NCBI GenBank assembly: GCA_002007465.1 | Contig: LNAC01000375.1 | Location: 186,001 to 250,000, forward strand | Length of the DNA: 64,000 bases | Direction: 5' to 3' | From: Ailurus styani | Lineage: Eukaryota > Chordata > Mammalia > Carnivora > Ailuridae | Shown: one piece after another, positions 34,133 to 45,495 of the stretch | Position numbering within the stretch: the stretch's first letter is position 1 | How the letters are laid out: every line of letters starts with the position of its first letter | Made by a program: the position numbers and the translations under genes | The notes under the pieces: generated by a model | Told to the model about the DNA's origin: nothing | Seen by the model: only the letters and a program-made list of their open reading frames with translations | Database searches by the model: none

Positions 34133-34327
34133 TTATTATTATTTAAAGATTTTATTTATTTATTTGAGAGAGAGAGTGAGTGAACAGGCATGAGCAGGGG
34201 GGAGAGGCAGAGGGAGAACCAGACTTCCCATTGGGCAGGGAGCCCAATGAGGGCCTCCATCCCAAGCCCCTGAGATCATGACCTGCCGAAGGTAGACACT
34301 TAAAGGAATGAGCCACCCAGGAGTCCC
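34133..34327 (-). mobile_element. CAN SINE (SINEC), antisense, inside L1
   Basis: (ATT)n and AAAGATTTTATTTATTTATTTG at the left, the head complement CCACCCAGGAGTCCC at the right. TAGAAGACATTATT before and TAGAAGACGTTGTT after look like the target-site duplication. Confidence 0.93.
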
Positions 34328-34416
34328 TAGAAGACGTTGTTAAGAAGTGAAAAGATCACCCATAGACTGGGAAAAACTATTTGCAAAGCATATATTTGCT
34401 AAAGAATTAGGATTCA

Positions 34417-34622
34417 GGGCGCCTGGGTGGCTCAGTTGGTTAAGTGACTGCCTTCTGCTCAGGTCATGATCCCAGGTTCCTGGGATCAAGTCCCGCATCA
34501 GGCTCCCCACTGGGCGGAGAGCCTGCTTCTCCCTCTCCCTCTGCCTGCTGCTCTGCCTACTTGTGCTCTCTATCTCTCTGTCAAATAAATAAATAAATAA
34601 ATAAAATCTTAAAAAAAAAAAA
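34417..34622 (+). mobile_element. CAN SINE, left arm of the inverted duplication, sense
   Basis: GGGCGCCTGGGTGGCTCAG, TCTGCTCAGGTCATGATCCC, a TCTCCCTCTCCCTCTGCC tract, (AATA)n and a 12-base A-run. AAGAATTAGGATTCA (34402-34416) and AAGAACTAGGATTCA (34621-34635) are its target-site duplication in L1 sequence, so this is the original insertion. Confidence 0.96.
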
Positions 34623-34635
34623 GAACTAGGATTCA

Positions 34636-34779
34636 GAATATAATAGATATATCTATATATATATCTATATATCTGTATATATTATATATATATTATATAT
34701 ATAATATATATTATATATATAATATATATATAATATATACAGATATATAGATATATATATAGATATATCTATTATATTC
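34636..34779. repeat. TA-rich symmetrical core of the inverted duplication
   Basis: A run of ATATCTATATATATATCTATATATCTGTATATA-type sequence is followed by its exact reverse complement. The C at 34673 pairs with G at 34742, and G at 34675 with C at 34740. Such a core could extrude as a cruciform or stall replication. Confidence 0.9.
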
Positions 34780-34792
34780 TGAATCCTAGTTC

Positions 34793-34998
34793 TTTTTTTT
34801 TTTTAAGATTTTATTTATTTATTTATTTATTTGACAGAGAGATAGAGAGCACAAGTAGGCAGAGCAGCAGGCAGAGGGAGAGGGAGAAGCAGGCTCTCCG
34901 CCCAGTGGGGAGCCTGATGCGGGACTTGATCCCAGGAACCTGGGATCATGACCTGAGCAGAAGGCAGTCACTTAACCAACTGAGCCACCCAGGCGCCC
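34793..34998 (-). mobile_element. CAN SINE, right arm of the inverted duplication, antisense
   Basis: It is the reverse complement of the 34417-34622 copy wherever I compared them. It lacks an independent target-site duplication: its outer flank is the 9 bp TGAATCCTA copied from the left site. It is therefore a copied segment and not a second insertion. Confidence 0.95.
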
Positions 34999-35884
34999 TG
35001 AATCCTATCTTACAAAAGTCTAAAACTCTATAGTAAAATAAGAAACAACCTAATTAAGAAGTACACAAAAGATTTGAACAGATATACAGCCACAGATTTA
35101 TGGTGGCCTATAAGCACTTGGAAAGAAGCTGAATATCATTAGTCATTAAAATAAAAACCAAAATACTAAGACTTAATTATTTACCACTACTCACTTTATA
35201 GATGGTTAAAATTAAGAAGTGACCATACCCAAGACTGGCAAAGATTTAAGTAACTGAAACTCATATATGGTGGTAGAAATGCAAGATGATATATATAGCT
35301 ACTTTGGAAAATAGTTTAACACTTTTTTAAATAGTCCATGCTAGACCTACCATATGTTCCAGTCATTCTACTCCAAAGTCACGATCTAATAGAAAAAAAA
35401 AAAAGGTATGCCTATATAGAGATCTGTGCATGGGTATTCACAGCAGTTTTATTTGTACTAGTCCCAAATTGGAAAAAAATTGAATAACTACTAACAGGTA
35501 AGTGAATAAGAAATTCTGGCATATCTATATACTAGAATACTTTACAGGAATAAAAGAAAGCAACTATTGCATATGAATCTCAAAACTTACTATGAGTCTC
35601 AAAATAATCCTGTTGCATGAAATATATAATATCAAAAAATATACTACAAAATCCCATTTATATAAAATTCTAGGAAAATGTATAATGACATAAAGCAGAT
35701 GAATAATTGACTATGGATGTTGGGGGATAGGAGGGAGAATTACAAGTGGGAATGATGGACATGTTCACTATCTCAATTGTAGTCATAGTTTTGCAGCTAT
35801 ATGCATAAGTAAAACCTGTCAAACTGAACACTTCAGATGTGAGCAGTTAATTGTGTACCAATTATATCTCAATAAAGCTGTTAG

Positions 35885-36810
35885 ATATCTTTTTTAAATC
35901 TTGTGGTTTGCAAGAGCTTACAGAGTGACTAGATACAATTCCATACACTGGGGTTAAGAAAAGCTAACATGACATAATGATATGATGAAGACAAAGGTAA
36001 GGTTAATATAGAAATCTTTACCATAAAGTCCTATATTCTTTCTCAAGGTGAGTATAGCTAGTATGAAAGAAATGAGCACAGTCAGTTAAAAGATTCTTAT
36101 TGCATATATGATTATCATAAATCAAGATAAATCCAACTTTTCCTGCAAGCGTGTTTTTCAAGAATTAATTTTTGTAGTGTCAAAAAGATTTTATGTGATG
36201 TGTTATACTGCCAACAATAGCTTAATTACTATAAAAGTATATAATGTAATATAAAAAGATATATATGTATGTTATAATATCATTTAGTGCAGGTTAGAGG
36301 AATCATCAATTCCACAGAGGCCATTTTACAATGAACTAAAGGATGCAATGTACATGTTTTACATCCACACTGAGATGGGGTGGGGGTGAGAAGCTTCAAG
36401 GAATGCCTGACTTGACTCATTTGGGGAATAATTTTAGTACATTATTACTTGATATAAATCTCACAGTAATAATTAGACATCATATAAATCGAGGTTGTAA
36501 GAGATCATATAAATTAACTCAATAAATTTCCCTCCAACAAAAATTTAAAGCCTATCATATAACTTTGCTAAGTTGCCAAGATAAAGCCTTTGCAAGAGTA
36601 CTTACAGGTAATGAAATAAGGTGATTTTACTAGAGTTTTCCTAGTTATAAGTCAATTAAATGAGTACCTGTCATTTGTATGTACAAAATAAAAATTTTAT
36701 TTTTATTTTTGTGTTGTCATTATTTCTTGCTACAATTAGGTAATTATAAAACTGTGCCAATTTTTATTATTTTTAGTCTAAAACCACATTATTTATGCTT
36801 AGAGTACTCT
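35885..36810. other. Unique AT-rich DNA, no gene seen
   Basis: No element or gene recognised on either strand. Confidence 0.5.
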
Positions 36811-37025
36811 TTTCTTTTTTCTTTAAGATTTATTTATCCATTTTTTTAGAAAGAGAGAGAGGGCAAGAGCAGGAGGAACAGAGGGAAAGGAAGAGAGAGA
36901 GAATCTCAAGCAGACTGAGCTGAGTGTGGAGCCCAATGCAGGGCTTGATCTCATGACCCTGAGATAATGACGTGACTGGAAACCAAGAATTGGATGCTTG
37001 ACCAATTACACCATCCAGGTGTCCC
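36811..37025 (-). mobile_element. CAN SINE (SINEC), antisense, diverged
   Basis: CTTTAAGATTTATTTATCCATTTTTTTAG on the left, GA-rich block, CTCATGACCCTGAGATAATGACGTG in the body, and the head complement CCATCCAGGTGTCCC. It belongs to an older subfamily (GGAAACCAAGAATTGGATGC). Confidence 0.92.
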
Positions 37026-37222
37026 AAGACTATGTTTTTTCTATTGTTGAGGACCTCCAATCCATTCTACTAAACTTGTGGTTTACAGACAAAGAAATGT
37101 GCATTTTTACAGGAGAATAAAACAAATAAACAAACAAACCATTTCTTTTGGTTTAGATTCAACATTAACATTCAGATGTCTCTGGATCAACACCAGGTCA
37201 TCTATAAGGAACCTATGTAATT

Positions 37223-37413
37223 AATTAATTTATTTATTTATTAAAGATTTTATTTATTTATTTGACATAGAGAGAGAGCAGATCACAAGTAGGCAGAGAG
37301 GCAGGCAGAGAGAGAGGAGGAAGCAGGCTCCCTGCCAAGCAGAGAGCCCGATGTGGGGCTCGATCCCAGGACCCTGAGACCGTGACCCGCCCACTGAGCC
37401 ACCCAGGTGCCCC
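37223..37413 (-). mobile_element. CAN SINE, internally shortened near the head, antisense
   Basis: TTAAAGATTTTATTTATTTATTTGACATAG, GA-rich block, and head complement CCACCCAGGTGCCCC. The segment between GAGACCGTGACC and CCACTGAGCC is deleted (about 25 bp). AGGAACCTATGTAATT flanks both ends (37207-37222 and from 37414) as a perfect target-site duplication. Confidence 0.96.
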
Positions 37414-37429
37414 AGGAACCTATGTAATT

Positions 37430-40424
37430 TAGATTAAAAAATCCATATGGTCAAATAGTGAGAAAAAAATAATGAAAATTCTAAACTATCTGTTTGTTTT
37501 TAACACATATATTTAGCAGTGCTCAATAGTATAACCAGGGTGAATTATTGATGATCCTGCCTGAAGTCATCAGAGTCTCATATAAAATACTGTCTTGCAT
37601 ACCGTTCTTTCTACTAGCTAATTAGCTTTGTACTTTAAGAGGAAGTAGCAAATGTATATTTAAATTTTAATATTGATGCAACTTTTACTCAGGGTTTAAT
37701 TTCAAAGATCTGAAATACAGAATCATCTGAGCCTATTTATGAGGTATTCTTATGAAAATTAAGTGAGAAGCTCAAGTCTTCCTGTTTCTTAGAGTTGGAA
37801 TAGTTTGTGTGTTATAAAGGTGAATATAACCAGTGATACAATGTTATGACTCCCCAAAGGGGTCAAGATACCCATTGTGACAGTCACATGAGGGTTTCTG
37901 TAGAGGATGACCGTGTTGGTACAATTGCCAAACACCTCTCCTGGACATGATCTATGCTTTGCTCTGGGTCTCTGAGGAAAACTCACGATACTTATCCCAG
38001 CAACAGGGAGATTCAAGCTGAAACTCTCTTCCTTTTTCAGTCTGGTTCTTATCTTTTAACCAAACAGATATTAATGTGGTGCTTATAATTTACATAGCAC
38101 CCCAGGATCCCAGATTTTATATAATGGATTCTTAAAACTTCACCAGCATAAATGAAACATTGAATGGCTATTTAACATCTGTTAAATCATCTTTGTCTGA
38201 AGTCATCTTTGCTTTGAATCAAATGCTTTAGATTCATTCACTTGTTTCCCTCTGGGGACACATACATATATTTAGTTAGTTGTGTATGAAGTTGTTTACC
38301 ATAAAGTGTTATTTCTATACCAAATTTCCCATTTAACTTCAATGTTGTTTTATTTAAAATGGAGGAATATTAATTTATTCACTTAAAATAGATCAAATTA
38401 CTAAGTTTTCTATTCACCGCTTAATCTCATTTCAAACTTCTTAAATAGTTTTTAATTACACTATTACATAGTTTGTGAACAAATTCACCATCAGTACTGC
38501 CTGCAGATAACGAGTTAATATAGAAATGGAAAGTCTCACTGTGCTGGGATACTGTGACATTTTAATGCCAACCAAAATACATTGGCCCCTCTGACCTTCG
38601 GGGTTCTTGCAGCATATGGAAAACTTGCAAATTTCCAGCACTGTGCCTAACCTAATAAAGACAGATTCAAAGAACAAAAGAAATAAAGAAGCCAGTCTAT
38701 TTTCCAATTCATATGAATTTTTTTATTCAAATCAATATGACCAGAACTAGCAACAGCATTGACTCTTAATTAACTTTGAAAAACAATTTCTGTGAAGAAA
38801 ATTTAAAAAACAGAAACAAACAACAAAAAGAGGGTTACAAAGAAATCATATGTTGCTCCCACAAAGGAAAATAATTCACATTCTATAAACTTACTATTTT
38901 GGCCATACTACCAAGATGGAGAAGTTGTTTTGTTCCTGATTTCCAGAGAAAAAAAGAGTTAGAACATTTTAGATCATGTTTTAGACCATGCTAGCACAAT
39001 CTAAATTATTTCTTTTGAGCCCAGGAATTAAAATTTTGCTGTTGAATGATTATCAAACATGTGAACTGTTACATTTTAAGACATTTTTCACTAATTGGTT
39101 TATATATACATTTTATGTACTCAACTTGATTATAAACTCCTCATGGGAAAGTGTTCACTTCTCTTATAATTTTATAATTCCAGACCCATCTCCCTGATTG
39201 AAGTACAAATACCTCCTAACTGTTCCCATCTGTTGTTTTTTTTTGCTCCAAGTTACATCAAAGCAGTTTTCCTAAAGTTGAGCTCTGATCACATCACTTC
39301 TGTGTTCTGGGTGAAATAGGGAAGGCCTGAGGGCCATCCCCTAACTCAGAGTACTGCATAGGCTTCGTGCCATTTCCCCACAGAGAGACTGTAGGCAAGG
39401 AATCAATACAGGTGAAATCAGCCTAAATTCACAGATTCCTTGACAAATCTGTCACCTGTCTGAAGTCACCAAGCAAAGAATTAGTGACACACAAGGAAAT
39501 AGGGCAGTAAGTACTTTAAAGAGCCTAGAGAGGTATTTTGGATTCTAAGAACTTTAGAGTAAATTTCCCTCAATCGTGTCCAGTTGTATTACCCTGTATG
39601 ATATCATATGAAGGGAAGCATGAGATTTTTCCACAGTTAGAGGATTCTTGTAACTGATTTCTCGGTGGCTATGTAGCACAGTTTGTGAGAGTGCATAGAA
39701 CCCACAGAGAATTGGGACAGGATGCTTTAAAGGAGCCTCCTGACAGTCTTCTCAAAAATTTAAAATACTCTTAATTATCTAACGGATGATGGCTGATTTT
39801 TCCACCCATTTTAAAAGTTTTATATGCCTTGCGCCATAACTCTAAACATGTGTTATGATTTAGTCAAACTGAAGAACTAGTGCTCCTGATTTATTCTCTG
39901 ATATTTACTGTCACCACATATTCAAATACATACTATATACATGAACTTTGCTACAACCCTTGGGGTGTACAACATATTTATTTATGACTCCAGAACAGCT
40001 TTTCCCAAACAGTGTAGTGAAAAAATGAAGCACCACTGTTTTGGGCTTTTTTGTTTTGTTTTGTTTTGTTTTTTGTCTTTTTCGGTCCTCCCCAGGAAGG
40101 TACATAGTGTCATTTCAGATGCATAAAAGATGAGTTAATTTATTTTACACAATGGATGCCTCAGGCATTAAGGAAATTCTGTTATGGAAACTCAGTTGAG
40201 AAGGTCTGTTTTGAAACTAAATTAAAACCAACTTGAGCACCAATTTTCAAAAATAGAAGATAAGTTCAAGGTCAGCTATTTTGACCCCACTTTTGGTCTA
40301 CACAAGAGGGTGGAGATGCTATGGTTTACTGGTGTTGTCACTGCTGCAGTTTTCTCTGCCGTCCAACATACTGCTGTCAAGATGTGTGGTGCTGATCCTC
40401 CCATCTGAAGTGAGTTTTTATTTT
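37430..40424. other. Unique DNA with a possible L2 3' end
   Basis: Mostly unrecognised. TTGATTATAAACTCCTCATGGGAAAG (about 39127) and the following 100 bp resemble an L2 3' end. A (TTTTG)n repeat lies at about 40047-40073. No frame has a recognisable domain. Confidence 0.5.
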
Positions 40425-40650
40425 TTTAATTGTAGTAAAAACACTAAACATGAGATCTACTCTTAACAAATTTTTAAGTGCACTGTACAGTATTGTTACC
40501 TATAGCCACAATGTTGTACAGCTGATCTCTAGAACTTTTCTGTCTTGTACAACTGAATCTAGACCTATTTCCTCCTCTTAACAGCCTCTGGCAATCACTA
40601 TTCTATTCTCTGTTTCTACAAGTTTGACTCTTTTAGATACTCCATATAAA
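40425..40650 (-). mobile_element. Old L1 3'UTR fragment, antisense
   Basis: TTTTTAAGTGCACTGTACAGTATTGTTACC, ATGTTGTACAGCTGATCTCTAGAACTTTT and CTACAAGTTTGACTC are the reverse complement of an old L1 3'UTR. It abuts the sense L1 fragment that follows. Confidence 0.65.
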
Positions 40651-40659
40651 TGCAATCAT

Positions 40660-41455
40660 GCAGTATTCATTTGTTACAAATAACCCAATTAAAAAATGGC
40701 AAAGACTTCAGTACACATATCTCCGAAGAAGACATACAAATGGCCAAAAGCAGGGAAAGGTGCTCAAGATCACTGTTAATCAGGGAAATGAAAATCAAAG
40801 CCATAATGAAATATCACATCACATCTATTATGATGGCTATTATTAAAAGAGAAAAAATGGGGCGCCTGGGTGGCTTGGTCAGTTAAGTGTCTGCCTTTAG
40901 CTCAGGTCATGATCCTAGGGTCCTGGGATTGAGTCCCATATCGGGCTCCCTTGCTCAGCAGGGAGTCTGCTTCTCCCTCTACCTCTCCCTGCTGCTTGTG
41001 ATCTCTCTCTCTCTCTCTCATTCTCTCTCACAAATAAATAAAATCTTAAAAAAAAGAAAAAGGTAACAAGTGTTGGCAATATGGTGATAAATTAGAACAT
41101 TTGTGCACTGTTGGTGGGAATGTAAAATGGTGCAACCACTATAGAAAACAATATGAAGGTACCTCAAAAAATGAAAAACAGAACTATCATATGATGAGGC
41201 AATCTCACTCCTGGGTACATGATCAAAAGAATTGAAATGCGGATATCGAGGAAACTTCTGTTCTGCAATATTCATTGCAGCATTATTGACAATAGACAAG
41301 ATATGGAAACAACTGAAATGTCCGTCAGAGGTTAAATGAATAAGGAAAATGTAGTATATACATACAAGGGGATATTATTCAGCTTAAAAAAGAAGGGAAT
41401 CCTACCCTGTGTGAAACATGGATGAACCTGGAGGACATTATGTTAAGTCAAAAAA
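40660..41455 (+). mobile_element. Old L1 ORF2 3' part, sense, split by a SINE
   Basis: ACCCAATTAAAAAATGGCAAAGAC, GAAGAAGACATACAAATGGCC, GCACTGTTGGTGGGAATGTAAAATGG, CTCACTCCTGGGTACATGATC, TTCATTGCAGCATTATTGACAATAG and CATGGATGAACCTGGAGGACATTATG are ORF2 C-terminal landmarks in order. The SINE at 40859-41055 interrupts it and the frame is lost. Confidence 0.9.
40859..41055 (+). mobile_element. CAN SINE in L1, sense
   Basis: GGGGCGCCTGGGTGGCTTGG, GTCTGCCTTTAGCTCAGGTC, a TC repeat, AATAAAATCTTA and poly(A). AAAAGAGAAAAA before and AAAAGAAAAAGG after look like an A-rich target-site duplication. Confidence 0.94.
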
Positions 41456-41692
41456 GCTGGTTATGAAGTGGGTTTTAATTCCTGACATTTCAGCACAAGT
41501 TTGTGTTATGCAGGCTCCTCTGCTGCCTCGTGCAGAGTTCAGCTACAAAAGTTTCTCCCCTCCCCGCTCAAGGCAATGGTCCTCGCTGACCATTCACCAA
41601 AGGAATGTCACATCTATCTCCTTAAAGATCTTCCTTAGAAGTGCTTCGTTCCATGAACCTCTGACACACAAACAACTTGAAACCTCTGTCCT

Positions 41693-42202
41693 TGTTGGGC
41701 AGTAAAACTTTTCCTTTCTTCCCTTCTGGGGTTTGTGGTTGGTCTGATAATGACATTGACACAGGGTAGAGCAACAGGAGAAAAACAAATTTAATTATAT
41801 ATGTATAGGAATTTGTAGAAATGAGACTCAAAGAAGTGACCAAAGCAAGCAGCTTTTATATATTTTAGACAAAGGAACAATAAACTTGTGAAGAACTGGC
41901 ACAATAGAGAAGTTTGGACTTGGGGTGGTAAATTGGTGAAGAAGGAACAAGGTTTGCTCACATGGCCTTCTCAGTCTTAAATTCCCTATCTCTGATGATA
42001 AGGATGTCTCTTCACCTCCTGGTGCAGGGAGAGTACCTTTCACATAAGAGGTTTATTTCTTGCTTTTAAGGGGACAAAAGCTGATTAGAGTGTCCTTCTC
42101 ATACTGGCTGTTTCCTAAGTAACTTTAATTAAAAATAATCAATATGCCAAATTGGCATATTTTGGGTTGGTCTGCCCTGAACCCATCATCCCGTAGCATT
42201 CA
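41693..42202 (-). mobile_element. Solo LTR (ERV, MER-type), antisense
   Basis: On the minus strand it starts TGAATGCTACGGGATGATGGG and ends TACTGCCCAACA, about 510 bp. It has a TATA box (AAATATATAAAAGC at about 41865-41850), ATTAAA-type signals about 70 bp later, and recognisable phrases: GGCATATTGATTATTTTTAATTAAAG, CTCCCTGCACCAGGAGGTGAAG and TGTTGCTCTACCCTGTGTCAATG. I recognise the consensus as a class I LTR but do not name the subfamily. No internal retroviral sequence adjoins it. Confidence 0.75.
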
Positions 42203-43540
42203 ATACCAAAGAAGTGGCACATTTCTTTTTCATTCATCAAAAACCCTTATTTCCCTCCTCGTTTCCAACTGCCTGTGGTTTCTTTCTTTTATGAACTTTA
42301 AAATCAGTAGGCCTGTTTAGGAACTGCCTTCAGGATAACGCACTAGGTTTTCACAAATTATCCCTTTTGGCTCTGAATCAAAAAAGTTGCTTACTTCCAC
42401 GGTGGGGTATGAAATCTTTTCGACTTGAGTAAATGCATCCTAAAGGGTAAGGGCTCTCTTTTATTCCATCTGTGGGTTTGCATGCAGCAAGAATGCTCAA
42501 ATGCTTTGTGTTGAACAAATACGTAAGAGATTGTAAAGTACTTGATGATACCTAAAATAGAGTTCAGAGCTGAACTATTCCTTTAATCCACCAAGCTGGC
42601 CCCAGGTGCATGCTGAGGATTATCGCATTGAAAGCAGCTTATTTTTCACTTAAGTTCAGAAATTCCGCTTGATCCCCTTTGATTTTAACTTCATCGGTTA
42701 ACACAAAACATGTTGCTCATTAGTTAGCCTTTGTTTTCACTTCACTCTGAATTTATGAAGTTTGGCTCCATTTCCTGTGCTATTATTTATAATAGTTTAG
42801 GAAACACTTCTGGTATCCTAGGTTTCTTTGGTAAGCAGCCTTCCTGGTGTGATTAATTTGGGGGACGATTGCTTTCCGGCATTCACTCTTAGGCAGCTCT
42901 ACCCCAGATTTATTTTTAACCTTGAACCTGTTAAAAATCATTGGGTGATATTTGTTTGATATAGTTCACTGTTCATTTGACTTCAATTCTTTCGAAGTCT
43001 TTTGCTTTTTAAAACAACAGATATATGGAGTTTTATAAAATCCAGTCTCATAGTCTTTGACTAGATAGTTTATTAATTTTATTGTGACATTTTTAGACAT
43101 ATTTGGACTTATTTCTACCCTATATTCTTTTTTCCTTCTTTTGTTGCTTTCTTCTTTCAATCTTGCCCTCCTTTTATGTTTTGATTTTCAAAGTATTATT
43201 TTTTGTTCATTACATTTTTTCCTTTTATTTTTTTAGAGAAGTATGTTCTTCATGTTTCTAATTTTAATAATGACTTTAATAGTAATATTAACTTAGTAGA
43301 GTCTGAAGTTAATCAGCACCTTTAACTTCTGTTTGAACAATAAAAATATAAATTTAATAATATGTAATATATAATGAATAAAATAATTACAATCACCATA
43401 CAATTTTTCTTTTGTCACTGTTCAGTATTAGAGTTCTGTTCTGCTTTCAACCCGGCAACCAGATATTGTTAACACTATAAATATGAGCCCAGTTTTACTC
43501 TTATTATTTACCATATTTATAGTCACCTTCATTCTTAAAT
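42203..43540. other. Unique AT-rich DNA, no gene seen
   Basis: Nothing recognised. The region around 43190-43440 is very AT-rich. Confidence 0.5.
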
Positions 43541-44335
43541 TTCAGTCTTTCATCTGAGAACAGTTTTTTTCTTCCTAAATGTATTCCTTAGAATTTTCTT
43601 TTATTGTATGTCTTTGGTGGTATGGTCAGTTTGTTGTATGAGATGGGCTTTTAGTTCATCCTATTTCTTGAAATATAATTTCACTATTGTCTTAGATTGA
43701 GTTAGCCAAGAAACAAATTTTGACACACAGATAAGCATGCAGTGGAATTAGTACAAATTTGGGGATTAACACCGGTGGAAGGGAAGGGAAGGAAATGGAA
43801 TTGGAGAATAGGAGAAGTAAAACTTCAGTGGAAGCTTACAGGAAGTTCAGATGTTGGAATGTCCCTTCAGAGCTACTTCAAGTTGGGCCAGGGTACCAAG
43901 CCTTTGAATCTGGGCATTGGTTAGTCATTAGCTGTGGTCTGCATGAGGAAGAAGCTGTGACCTCAGTAAAGCAGCTTTTGCTAGCTCAGAGTATGACCAA
44001 AGGGGGCTAAGAGTTCAAAGGGGTCTTCCAGGCATTGTCAGGAGTTGGTGTAATAAATCCGTTATTCTTAAAGACAGATCTTAGCAATTTATTTCAGTGA
44101 CCCTTCAGGACTATGCATAGAATTTCACACTGACAGTTATTTTCTATCATTGCATAAAAACATGTGATAGCTTTTTCTGTTTATTTGGAATCCTAGAACA
44201 ATGAATCCATTGTGTTCTGCCTTCTGTTGTTGCTGTTGAGAAAAGAGTTATCAGTCTAATTGTTTTATTCTAGATGACTTACTGTCCATTTCTGGTTACA
44301 TTTAAAATACCTATCTCTCTCTCAGAGCAGCTTTC
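43541..44335 (+). mobile_element. Possible old L1/HAL1-like fragments around unique DNA
   Basis: The outer parts (43541-43700, and about 44140-44330 with TTGTTGCTGTTGAGAAAAGAG and TCAGTCTAATTG) resemble an old L1-derived repeat. The middle 43710-44120, with frames of 60 and 83 codons, is unlike that repeat and may be an insertion of unknown kind. Confidence 0.4.
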
Positions 44336-45440
44336 TTTTTTATGTCTGTGTTCTGCAGATGAAGTGACTGATTCAGCAGCAAATCAAAGACTGAACTCAG
44401 CTCAGTTCTTCCAAAGACAGCACAGTTTTCTGGGAGCTCCTGCACACTGCTCTCACAGAGGCAGGCAGTGAAAGAGCTACCTCTCACCATTTTGTATCAA
44501 GATGCTTTCTCTTCTGCATAAAGAAACTCCTCTCAAATCTACCTAAATCACAGGAATTAATTGGGCCCCATAATTATGGCCCTGATTCTGTTGCTTTGAG
44601 ATTCTCTTGGTTTCACCCTCCTCCTAGTATTGGCTTTATTACTGGGTAGTTTCTTTGAAGGTTGCAGGATGGCTACTGCAGCAACTCAGAAAACAAGCTT
44701 CCACACCTGTATCTGGAAAAAGGAGAAACTGTGACTTTCACAAATTACCATGGCTTCACTGGCAAAGTCTCTACACATTTTATTGGCTGAAAGTGGCTTA
44801 ACTCAGTATGCATATAATCCAGAGACAGGCAAGAAGAATGAGTAGACTAATCAAGTCACAGTACTGAGTAGAACGTCAACTTTTAAAATTTCATTGCTGC
44901 TACATGATGTAGGATGTGTGAAATGGAGCTTGAAATGTCCATTTCAATAAGCACGATGGGCTTCTACAGCATGAAGCAGGCATTCCTTGGCTGGTGTGCA
45001 GTGTCTGATTCTGCTGTAAACATGGGGACTTCTCGGTAAAAGTGACATTTTCTGTAGCTCAGAAGTCTTTAGCCTTGAAGTTATTTCCAAATGCAGAGAT
45101 TTCCTTCTATTGACTACTGTCATCTTTGACCTAGGATTCATTAAGTATATTTTTTTTAGTCAGACTCCCTGAGAAGCTGCCAGCTCTTCGGGACCCATAT
45201 TAACCACATCAAGAATTGTTTCCCTGTCCTATTCATGAAGAAATAAATTTCACTTTCCAAATCAGGATCAAAGCAATTTAGGAAGTATCCATGCAATTAA
45301 ATTCAACAAATATTTACTGAATAACTTCTGAGTCTAAAACACATTGCTTTAACCCTTGGTAATGACTTGGATACTCCTTTTGCATGGTGTTAATATATTT
45401 ACATGTGCTTGTTGCACTTGCTGATTGCTTGCTCAGTAAA
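44336..45440. other. Unique DNA, moderate GC, no gene confirmed
   Basis: A pyrimidine run followed by CTGCAG and an open stretch to the stop near 44471 has the outward look of an internal exon. No protein family is recognised. The rest is unremarkable. Confidence 0.4.
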
Positions 45441-45444
45441 TCGT

Positions 45445-45445
45445 T

Positions 45446-45493
<48 letters not shown>

Positions 45494-45495
45494 TT
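45445..45495. repeat. (TTTC)n microsatellite
   Basis: About a dozen uninterrupted TTTC units end in a T-run. No SINE head or TC-rich body adjoins it, unlike the TTTC tract at 50925. Confidence 0.95.

Larger units (their letters stand above)
34408..35007. repeat. 600-bp inverted duplication (two 300-bp arms, no spacer)
   Basis: Position p pairs with 69415-p. In segments I compared across both arms (head, body, 12-base A-run/T-run, TA-rich core and outer ends) I found no mismatch or indel. Symmetry stops at the outer ends: 34407 is T and 35008 is T. Each arm contains, from the outside in, 9 bp of the SINE's left target-site duplication, the full SINE, the right target-site copy, a short L1 piece (GGATTCAGAATATA) and half of a TA-rich core. 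The exact centre lies between 34707 and 34708. The L1 continues after the right arm with TCTTACAAAAG. The inversion must postdate the SINE insertion, since both arms carry the target site and SINE as one block. Confidence 0.95.
33080..35881 (+). mobile_element. Old L1 ORF2 3' half and 3'UTR, sense, with nested inserts
   Basis: ORF2 landmarks run in order: AATATAGAAAAATTAATTATAT, AATCAAAATCCCAGCAAGCC, ATCAAAACAGTGTGGTATTGGCAT, AACAACTGGATATTCATATGC, CTTCTAGAAGTAAACATAAG, then after the inserts TTTATTTGTACTAGTCCCAAATTGG and the terminal CCAATTATATCTCAATAAAGCTG. Three SINEs lie within it, two of them as the arms of the inverted duplication at 34408-35007. Stops are frequent, so it is long inactive. 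Confidence 0.88.

Noticed and set aside
34417..34490. tRNA genes at SINE heads
   Set aside because: The heads keep A/B-box-like sequence but cannot form a tRNA cloverleaf and sit in SINEs.
45445..45495. CRISPR-like repeat array
   Set aside because: Uniform TTTC microsatellite with no spacers, in a mammalian genome.
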